Shown: positions 33,643-39,770 of the stretch, one piece after another
Layout: each line of letters starts with the position of its first letter
How positions within the stretch are numbered: the stretch's first letter is position 1
Source: Comamonadaceae bacterium UBA2334
GTDB lineage: Bacteria > Pseudomonadota > Gammaproteobacteria > Burkholderiales > Burkholderiaceae_C
Direction of reading: 5' to 3'
DNA length: 39,770 nucleotides
Assembly: GCA_002344885.1 (NCBI GenBank)
Contig: DDUQ01000111.1
Span: 664 to 40,433 of the forward strand
Position numbers and translations under genes: made by a program
The notes under the pieces: generated by a model
What the model saw: the letters and a program-made list of their open reading frames with translations, nothing else
Databases searched by the model: none
What the model was told of the DNA's origin: nothing

Positions 33643-34313
33643 GGCTTGTCCGTCATCAATGGCGGGACATACGGGCCATCCGGCACAGGAAGACCCGCTG
33701 CGTTGGCGGGTGCCCAATCCAGTTGCTTGCACCCGTTCAGGACATTCTGGAGCAGAAATGCGCCTGCAAGCGTCTTGGCATCGGACACTTGACCCGCGAG
33801 GCACCAGCCAAACAATTCATCAGGCAACACCGTGTGCACATCCAGAAACTCCCCGGCATCCAATGAAGCTCGACCAGGTATCAAGCCCCGGGCGAACCAG
33901 ACGTCGATATGCTCGGTGGAATACGAAATGACCGGATGAATCACACCACCAAACGCCCACTCGCGAGCGATGTAACCCGTTTCCTCTTTCAGCTCACGCA
34001 TGGCGCACGACAGGCTGGGCTCACCTGCATCGAGCTTGCCAGCAGGAAACTCGATCAATACCCGGCCAACCGGGTACCGGAACTGACGCTCCAACACAAT
34101 CTGCCCGTCATCCAGAATGGGAATGATCATGACTGCGCCCGGGTGCGAAATGTACTCACGGGTTGCCGAGCTGTTGTCAGGCAGGCGTACAACATCACGC
34201 AGAACACGCAGCAGTTTGCCTTCGAAGACAACCGTACGTGCAATCCCTGCTTCGAACAAAGATTCTTCAGAATTTGTGAAAGACTCTGGCATCTCGGGCA
34301 TAGGACTGACCAA
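33639..34313 (-). CDS. NUDIX hydrolase, ADP-ribose pyrophosphatase-like
   Basis: This about 224-residue enzyme carries the NUDIX box Gx5Ex7REUxEExGU as GKLDAGEPSLSCAMRELKEE followed by TGY (about residues 93-115), with Tyr at the final hydrophobic position. The flanking PVGRVLIEFPAG and WAFGGVIHPVISYSTEHIDV are typical of ADP-ribose pyrophosphatases (NudF-like), which split ADP-ribose into AMP and ribose phosphate. The most upstream start, TTG at 34313, has AGGAAA seven bases before it; ATG at 34301 or 34292 is possible but without a visible ribosome site. Its stop overlaps the DUF1178 start. A house-cleaning role is inferred from family. Confidence 0.87.
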   Translation of the reverse strand: MVSPMPEMPESFTNSEESLFEAGIARTVVFEGKLLRVLRDVVRLPDNSSATREYISHPGAVMIIPILDDGQIVLERQFRYPVGRVLIEFPAGKLDAGEPSLSCAMRELKEETGYIAREWAFGGVIHPVISYSTEHIDVWFARGLIPGRASLDAGEFLDVHTVLPDELFGWCLAGQVSDAKTLAGAFLLQNVLNGCKQLDWAPANAAGLPVPDGPYVPPLMTDKP

Positions 34314-34444
34314 GTTTCAATTTCCTGCTTTATGGCGCTGACAACAAGGCGTCAACTGCGCAAAACCAGACTGAAGGCACGTGAACATCCGCGAAGCTGC
34401 GGGAAATAAAGGACGAAAACAAGCCAACGCCAGAAAAGCACAAA

Positions 34445-34461
34445 GCCGGCTTAGAGCCGGC
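34445..34461 (-). terminator. intrinsic terminator after nuoN
   Basis: GCCGGCT (34445-34451) and AGCCGGC (34455-34461) form a perfect 7-bp stem with a 3-base loop. On the minus strand the stem is followed by TTTGTGCTTTT, a weak T-rich tract. It lies about 60 bases beyond the nuoN stop, so it most likely ends the nuo transcript before the NUDIX gene. Confidence 0.75.
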
Positions 34462-34521
34462 CTTTCAACTTCAGCGTCAATATCAGGCTTACCAGTGCAA
34501 AGCCCTCAGGCCGACGCTTGT

Positions 34522-36006
34522 TCAGCGAAACAGTGCCGCGATCGAATCCGAACACAGTGTCATCAGGCCTCCGGGCATCAAACCGAGCGCCAGAATCATC
34601 AGGCCATTGATGGACAGGACGGCCGTGACACCGGTCGTGGCCTCGATGGGGGCAATTTGAACCGGCGCATCGAAATACATGACCTTGACGACACGCAGGT
34701 AATAGAAAGCACCGATCAGAGACATCACCACCGCAAACACAGCGAGTTGGATCATGCCCGCAGCGCCGCTGGCCAGCAGCCCTTGCAGTACTGCGAGTTT
34801 GGCATAGAAGCCGACCATGGGCGGGATGCCTGCCAGCGAGAACATGCAGATGGCCATGATGCCAGCCAAAGCCGGGCTGCGCTGGTTCAAACCGGCCAGG
34901 TCTTGAATATCTTCCGATTCGAATCCTTCACGGGACAGCACCAGAATGACCCCGAACGTGCACAATGTTGTCAGTACATAGGTCACTGCATAGAACATCC
35001 CGGCGCTGTACGAGTTGGTTGCATTGGATGCATCACCGCCCGAGGTCCCTGCGACGAACGCCAATACCAGGAACCCCACTTGCGAAATCGTGGAGAAAGC
35101 CAGCATGCGCTTGAGGTTGGTTTGCGCAATCGCAGCTAGGTTGCCCACTGCCAACGAACACACCGCGAGTACAGCCATCATCTGCTGCCAGTCGGCGGCC
35201 AACGGCAACAGACCCTCGACCAACAGCCGCATGACGATGGCAAACGCAGCCAGCTTGGGAGCGCCACCGACAATCAACGTGACAACGGTCGGCGCACCCT
35301 GGTAGATGTCAGGAATCCACATGTGGAATGGCACAGCGCCCAACTTGAACGCCAGGCCGGCCACAATGAACACGACACCCAGAATCAGAACCTGCTTGTT
35401 GTGTCCGCCAGCCGAAATGACCTGCATGACCTTGGCGATGTCCAGCGAGCCAGTGGCACCATAGAGCATGGACATGCCGTACAGCAGGAAGCCGCTTGCC
35501 AGTGCACCCAGCACGAAGTACTTCATGGCAGCTTCCGTTGCACGGCCATCGTCCCGCCGCAACGCGACAAGCGCGTAGCAAGACAGGGTCAACATTTCCA
35601 GGCCCAGGTAAATGACCAGGAAGTTGTGCCCGGAAATCATCACGTAGATGCCCAGCAACGCAAACAGGGACAACGAAAACAGTTCGCCCCCGCGCATCAT
35701 GTCGCGGCTGGCAGCGTATGCACGGCCGTAGACCAGTGTCACCATCATCGCGATAGTGGCGAAGCACTTGAGCCAATTGCCCATGGGGTCGGTGACCACC
35801 ATGCCACCAAAACCTGTGACGACCTGCCCAGTGCGGGCATACATGGCGAGGAGCACGGCCAGCGCACCCAACGTCAACAAGGTCAGCACATGGGTCGTGG
35901 TTCTGGACGGGCTTTTGACACCCAAATCAACCAGGGCGATCACACACGCCATGATCAGCAGCAGGATTTCGGGGTAGGCAACCACCCAACTGATGTTGTC
36001 AATCAT
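34522..36006 (-). CDS. nuoN: NADH-quinone oxidoreductase subunit N
   Basis: This 494-residue antiporter-like subunit of respiratory complex I has about 14 transmembrane helices. The opening MIDNISWVVAYPEILLLIMA is typical. The conserved SGHNFLVIYLGLEMLTLSCY block carries the membrane Glu, and KLGAVPFHMWIPDIYQGAPT contains the Lys and the trans-membrane loop residues of proton pumping. TISQVGFLVLAFVAG and MFSLAGIPPMVGFYAKLAVL complete the pattern. The ATG at 36006 is chosen over a longer frame that overlaps nuoM; its ribosome site is weak. It is the last nuo gene and is followed by a terminator. Confidence 0.95.
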   Translation of the reverse strand: MIDNISWVVAYPEILLLIMACVIALVDLGVKSPSRTTTHVLTLLTLGALAVLLAMYARTGQVVTGFGGMVVTDPMGNWLKCFATIAMMVTLVYGRAYAASRDMMRGGELFSLSLFALLGIYVMISGHNFLVIYLGLEMLTLSCYALVALRRDDGRATEAAMKYFVLGALASGFLLYGMSMLYGATGSLDIAKVMQVISAGGHNKQVLILGVVFIVAGLAFKLGAVPFHMWIPDIYQGAPTVVTLIVGGAPKLAAFAIVMRLLVEGLLPLAADWQQMMAVLAVCSLAVGNLAAIAQTNLKRMLAFSTISQVGFLVLAFVAGTSGGDASNATNSYSAGMFYAVTYVLTTLCTFGVILVLSREGFESEDIQDLAGLNQRSPALAGIMAICMFSLAGIPPMVGFYAKLAVLQGLLASGAAGMIQLAVFAVVMSLIGAFYYLRVVKVMYFDAPVQIAPIEATTGVTAVLSINGLMILALGLMPGGLMTLCSDSIAALFR

Positions 36007-36028
36007 TGTCTTGTTCGATGTTGATTGT

Positions 36029-37504
36029 TCAGGGCAGCTTGGACACCGCGACGTGTTGCAGCAGCTGTGTGACGGACGCATCCATCACGTCTGTGAAAGG
36101 TTTGGGGTACACGCCCATCACGAGCACCGCAATGGCCAGCAAACTCAGCATGAAAAACTCACGCCCATTGATGTCAACCAGCTCCTTGACATGGTCATTG
36201 CCCACGGAACCGAGGTACACCCGCTTGTACATCCACAAACTGTAGGCCGCGCCGAAAATCAGGGCAGACGCCGACAGCAAGCCGATCCAGAAATTGACCT
36301 TGACTGCCGCCAGAATGACCATCCATTCGCCCACAAAACCGGCTGTACCTGGCAGTCCGCAATTCGCCATGACGAACAGCAGGGCGAAAGCGGCAAATTT
36401 GGGCATGGTGTTGACCACACCGCCGTAGTCGGCAATTTGACGCGAGTGCATGCGGTCGTACAGCACGCCAATGCAGAGGAACATGGCTGCCGATACGAAA
36501 CCGTGCGCAATCATCTGGACGATGGCACCCGACACTCCCAGGTTGTTGAACAGGAAGAAACCGAGCGTTACAAAACCCATGTGAGCAACTGATGAGTAGG
36601 CAACCAGCTTCTTCATGTCCTTCTGGACCATGGCCACCAAGCCCACGTAGAGCACCGCAATCAGCGACAGCACGATGACAAAAGTCGCCCACTCATGGGA
36701 AGCATCGGGTGCGATGGGCATAGAGAAGCGCAAGAAACCATATGCGCCCAGCTTCAACATGATGGCAGCCAGCACAGCAGAACCGCCTGTCGGCGCTTCG
36801 ACGTGAACATCTGGCAACCATGTATGCACCGGCCACATCGGCACCTTGACGGCAAACGCGGCAAAAAACGCGAAGAAAAGCAAGGTTTGTACAGACGCAC
36901 CCAGCGGGAGTTTGTGCCAGGCAAGGATATCGAAGCTACCGCCTGCTGCGTTGTACAGGTACACCAGCGCAACCAGCATCAACAGCGAACCCATCAGCGT
37001 GTACAGAAAGAACTTGAATGCTGCGTAAATTTTGTTTGGTCCACCCCAGATACCGATGATCAGGTACATCGGAATCAGCGTTGCTTCGAAAAACACATAG
37101 AAAAGCATGCCGTCCAGCGCGCTGAACACACCAATCATCAACCCGGACAGGATCAGAAAGGCGCCCATGTATTGATTGACCCGTTCGGTAATGACCTCCC
37201 ACGCCGAAATCACCACCACGACTGTGATGAAGGCGGTCAAAGGAATCAGCCAGAGGGAAATACCGTCAATACCCAGGTGGTAATGGATGTTGAAACGCTC
37301 AATCCACAGCGCCTTCTCAACAAACTGCATGGCAGCGGAGTCGACGACAAAACCTGTGTAAAGCGGAATCGTCACCAGCAGACTGACCACTGCCCCAACC
37401 AGCGCCACCCAACGAACGACACCGGCCTGGTCATCCCGGCCCAAGGCAAGCAAAACTACCCCGAAGCAAATCGGGACCCAAATCGCGAGGCTCAGCAAAC
37501 CCAT
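36029..37504 (-). CDS. nuoM: NADH-quinone oxidoreductase subunit M
   Basis: This 491-residue complex I subunit is an Mrp-antiporter-like membrane protein with about 14 helices. Marks include AWEVITERVNQYMGAFLILS, FEATLIPMYLIIGIWGG with the conserved membrane Glu, VPMWPVHTWLPDVHVEAPTG, and YSSVAHMGFVTLGFFLFNN. It starts at ATG 37504 with a strong AAGGAGA ribosome site that overlaps the nuoL stop codon (TAA at 37518-37520), so the two are tightly linked. It pumps protons with NuoL and NuoN across the inner membrane. No anomalies seen. Confidence 0.96.
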   Translation of the reverse strand: MGLLSLAIWVPICFGVVLLALGRDDQAGVVRWVALVGAVVSLLVTIPLYTGFVVDSAAMQFVEKALWIERFNIHYHLGIDGISLWLIPLTAFITVVVVISAWEVITERVNQYMGAFLILSGLMIGVFSALDGMLFYVFFEATLIPMYLIIGIWGGPNKIYAAFKFFLYTLMGSLLMLVALVYLYNAAGGSFDILAWHKLPLGASVQTLLFFAFFAAFAVKVPMWPVHTWLPDVHVEAPTGGSAVLAAIMLKLGAYGFLRFSMPIAPDASHEWATFVIVLSLIAVLYVGLVAMVQKDMKKLVAYSSVAHMGFVTLGFFLFNNLGVSGAIVQMIAHGFVSAAMFLCIGVLYDRMHSRQIADYGGVVNTMPKFAAFALLFVMANCGLPGTAGFVGEWMVILAAVKVNFWIGLLSASALIFGAAYSLWMYKRVYLGSVGNDHVKELVDINGREFFMLSLLAIAVLVMGVYPKPFTDVMDASVTQLLQHVAVSKLP

Positions 37505-37517
37505 TTAATTCTTCTCC

Positions 37518-39542
37518 TTACTTGGCGAGCCAAACGAAGTACGTTAGGAACAGGAACAGCCCGACCAGCATGACCAATGCATAGTGATACAGGTACCCCG
37601 TCTGCAAACGCTTCACACCGCTGGAAACCAAGCCAACCAACTTCCAGCTCGCGTTGACCACGCCGCTCTCGATCACGCCCTGGTCGCCAGCTTTCCAGAA
37701 GCCGTTGCCCAGTGCACGTGCGCCCCGAGCCAACACGTTCTCATTGAACCAATCCAGGTAGTATTTGTTTTCTAGGATGGTGTGGAGGGGCATCAGTGCA
37801 CGTTTGCACGCTGCAGGCAACGCAGGATTGACCAGGTACATGTACCACGCAAGCGCAACACCTGCGAAGGCAAGCCAGAAAGCAGGCGTGACGAAAGCGT
37901 GCATCGCCAACTCGGTTGGACCTTTGATGATGGTCGCCAAGCCAGCCATGGCCGGGTGCAGTGCACCGTTGACGGTAATGGCATCCTTCAGGAAGTCACC
38001 AAACAGCATGGGCATGACCGTCATGAAACCGATCACGACAGATGGAACCGCCAGCAATACCAATGGCACCGTCACCACCCAAGGCGACTCATGCGGCTTG
38101 TCATCGTGGCCATGGTGCCCGTGGTCATCGTGATGGCCGTGATGCGCGTCAGGATTCTGGTCATACCTTTCCTTGCCGTGGAAGACCAGGAAATACATGC
38201 GGAATGAGTAGAACGCCGTCACAAACACGCCCACAATCACAGCAAAATACGCAAAACCGGCAGCGGGGAGGTTACTCAATTTGACGGCTTCGATGATGCT
38301 GTCCTTCGAGTAAAAACCTGAAAAGAGCGGTGTACCGATCAACGCCAGAGAGCCCAGCAACGACGTGATCCATGTGATGGGCATGTATTTCCTGACACCT
38401 CCCATCCAGCGAATATCTTGGTTGTGATGCATGCCCATGATGACAGAACCGGCACCCAAAAACAGCAACGCCTTGAAAAACGCGTGTGTCATCAGGTGGA
38501 AAACTGCCACCGAGTATGCAGACGCACCCAAAGCCACCGTCATGTAACCCAACTGTGACAAAGTTGAATAGGCCACCACCCGCTTGATGTCGTTCTGGAT
38601 GATGCCCAGGAAACCCATGAACAGCGCCGTGATTGCCCCAACAACGAGAATCAGGTTCAACGCTGCGTCGCTCATCTCAAACAGAGGAGACATCCTTGCA
38701 ACCATGAAAATCCCGGCCGTCACCATCGTCGCGGCGTGAATCAGGGCGGAGATGGGTGTTGGGCCCTCCATCGAGTCAGGCAGCCAGACATGCAAAGGAA
38801 ACTGCGCAGATTTGCCCATCGCACCGATGAACAGGCAAATGCACGTCACCGTGATCAGCGACCAGGTGGTGCCAGGCAAGACAGTATCGGTCAGAGCAGG
38901 CACCTTGGCGAAAACTTCGTTGTAATTGAGGCTTCCGGTAAAAGCCGCCAACAAGCCGATGCCAAGAATGAAACCAAAGTCACCCACACGGTTGACCAGA
39001 AATGCCTTCATGTTGGCAAAAATGGCTGTCGGTTTGTTGTACCAGAAACCGATCAGCAGATAGGACACCAAACCAACAGCTTCCCATCCGAAGAAAAGCT
39101 GCAGCAGGTTGTTGCTCATCACGAGCATCAACATGGAGAAAGTGAACAGGGAAATGTAGGCGAAGAAGCGGTTGTAACCATCGTCTTCTTCCATGTAACC
39201 TATGGTGTAGATGTGCACCATCAATGAAACAAACGTCACGACGCACATCATCATGGCCGTCAAGCCGTCCACCATGAACCCGATTTCCATCTTCAGTCCG
39301 CCGACGACCATCCACTCGTAAATGGTCTGGTTGAACCGGGCCCCGTCGACCGCAACATCTTTCAGGGTCATGGCAGAGAGCACGAAAGCCACTGCTACGC
39401 CCAGTATGGTGAGTGAATGGGCAAGCCGACGACCGATCCAACTGCCGCCGAATTGGGTACCGAACACACCAGCAAGAATTGACCCCACCAGCGGAGCCAA
39501 TGGGACTGCCAGCAGCGTGCTGGCGGAAAGCGTCGAGCTCAT
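37518..39542 (-). CDS. nuoL: NADH-quinone oxidoreductase subunit L, with a His-rich loop
   Basis: This 674-residue complex I subunit has about 16 helices and the long amphipathic arm that runs along the membrane domain. Conserved blocks are LLQLFFGWEAVGLVSYLLIG with the membrane Glu, SAQFPLHVWLPDSMEGPTPI and the YSTLSQLGYMTVALGAS segment. A hydrophilic loop at about residues 463-485 is unusually His/Asp-rich (nine His in DAHHGHHDDHGHHGHDDKPH) and might bind metal. The ATG at 39542 has GGGGA upstream. It is co-oriented with nuoK, nuoM and nuoN, the usual end of the nuo operon. Confidence 0.96.
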   Translation of the reverse strand: MSSTLSASTLLAVPLAPLVGSILAGVFGTQFGGSWIGRRLAHSLTILGVAVAFVLSAMTLKDVAVDGARFNQTIYEWMVVGGLKMEIGFMVDGLTAMMMCVVTFVSLMVHIYTIGYMEEDDGYNRFFAYISLFTFSMLMLVMSNNLLQLFFGWEAVGLVSYLLIGFWYNKPTAIFANMKAFLVNRVGDFGFILGIGLLAAFTGSLNYNEVFAKVPALTDTVLPGTTWSLITVTCICLFIGAMGKSAQFPLHVWLPDSMEGPTPISALIHAATMVTAGIFMVARMSPLFEMSDAALNLILVVGAITALFMGFLGIIQNDIKRVVAYSTLSQLGYMTVALGASAYSVAVFHLMTHAFFKALLFLGAGSVIMGMHHNQDIRWMGGVRKYMPITWITSLLGSLALIGTPLFSGFYSKDSIIEAVKLSNLPAAGFAYFAVIVGVFVTAFYSFRMYFLVFHGKERYDQNPDAHHGHHDDHGHHGHDDKPHESPWVVTVPLVLLAVPSVVIGFMTVMPMLFGDFLKDAITVNGALHPAMAGLATIIKGPTELAMHAFVTPAFWLAFAGVALAWYMYLVNPALPAACKRALMPLHTILENKYYLDWFNENVLARGARALGNGFWKAGDQGVIESGVVNASWKLVGLVSSGVKRLQTGYLYHYALVMLVGLFLFLTYFVWLAK

Positions 39543-39561
39543 ATTTTGATTTATCCCCAGA

Positions 39562-39770
39562 TCAACCTTTGAGTTGATTCATCTCATCGACGTTGATGGA
39601 AGACTTGTTGCGGAACAACAAAACCAGAATGGCCAAGCCGATGGCCGACTCTGCAGCGGCAACCGTCAGGATGAAGAACACAAAAACCTGTCCGTGCATG
39701 TCACCCAGATAGTGGGAGAACGCGACGAAATTCATGTTGACGGCAAGCAGCATCAGTTCGATGGCCATCA
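39562..39770 (-). CDS. nuoK: NADH-quinone oxidoreductase subunit K, C-terminal part (truncated by window edge)
   Basis: The visible 69 or so residues match the last two thirds of NuoK (about 101 residues). MAIELMLLAVNMNFVAFSHY contains the conserved membrane Glu of helix 2, and VFFILTVAAAESAIGLAIL contains the Glu of helix 3; both are essential for proton movement in complex I. The end RNKSSINVDEMNQLKG is typical of betaproteobacteria. The frame is open through the last bases, so the true start lies outside the window and the Met at 39768 is internal. It precedes nuoL by 19 bases. Confidence 0.94.
   Translation of the reverse strand, partial: MAIELMLLAVNMNFVAFSHYLGDMHGQVFVFFILTVAAAESAIGLAILVLLFRNKSSINVDEMNQLKG

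Noticed and set aside
34480..34580. A 32-codon GTG frame on the minus strand overlapping the nuoN end, ending in a hydrophobic/basic stretch.
   Set aside because: Very short, no ribosome site evaluated as good, and the terminator stem follows within its stop; most likely chance.

Overview
The window reads as a chromosomal segment of a GC-rich betaproteobacterium, most likely Burkholderiales, family Comamonadaceae. The signs are the mutL-MFS-miaA order, a Bug-type solute-binding protein without its membrane partners, nuoK-L-M-N followed by NUDIX and DUF1178 genes, and several copies of a short AT-rich hairpin repeat (seen from memory as typical of Comamonadaceae genomes). No rRNA, tRNA, CRISPR array, transposase or integrase was seen.

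Layout. 1-3001 (+): end of mutL, a Bcr/CflA-type MFS transporter and miaA. 3063-12560: an accessory block of conflict-related genes. It holds a NERD-domain superfamily 1 helicase, an AT-rich HEPN-motif gene, a DUF2130 coiled-coil/nuclease-like protein, an AbiEi/AbiEii pair, a Fic protein and, on the opposite strand, a HipA-like kinase. 12648-13887: an XRE regulator diverging from a small membrane protein, with a perfect operator-like inverted repeat between them. 14056-16380 (+): a Bug-type binding protein and a PQQ-dependent sugar dehydrogenase. 16431-21208 (-): a TPP riboswitch followed by thiamine ABC transporter genes (binding protein, fused permease, ATPase) and a catalase-fold gene. 21402-29663: an Lrp/AsnC regulator diverging from a long plus-strand cluster with ornithine cyclodeaminase, arginase, a basic amino acid ABC transporter (binding protein, two permeases, ATPase), an AspA/AstE-type deacylase and a cysteine-synthase-like PLP enzyme. 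29820-33064 (+): an MsbA-like ABC exporter and glutamate dehydrogenase. 33109-39770 (-): DUF1178, NUDIX, nuoN, nuoM, nuoL and the end of nuoK, with an intrinsic terminator after nuoN.

How the genes work together. The Lrp-to-PLP cluster fits import and breakdown of arginine or ornithine, or an N-acylated derivative: arginase gives ornithine plus urea and the cyclodeaminase gives proline. Its part list also resembles ectoine-utilisation clusters. The thi genes fit TPP-controlled thiamine uptake. The 3-12.5 kb block is the best place to look for an undescribed defence system, above all the helicase/HEPN pair. A second unusual thread is the repeat family, which lies in frame inside miaA, probably inside the thiamine permease, and at the ends of several genes, where it supplies stop codons.
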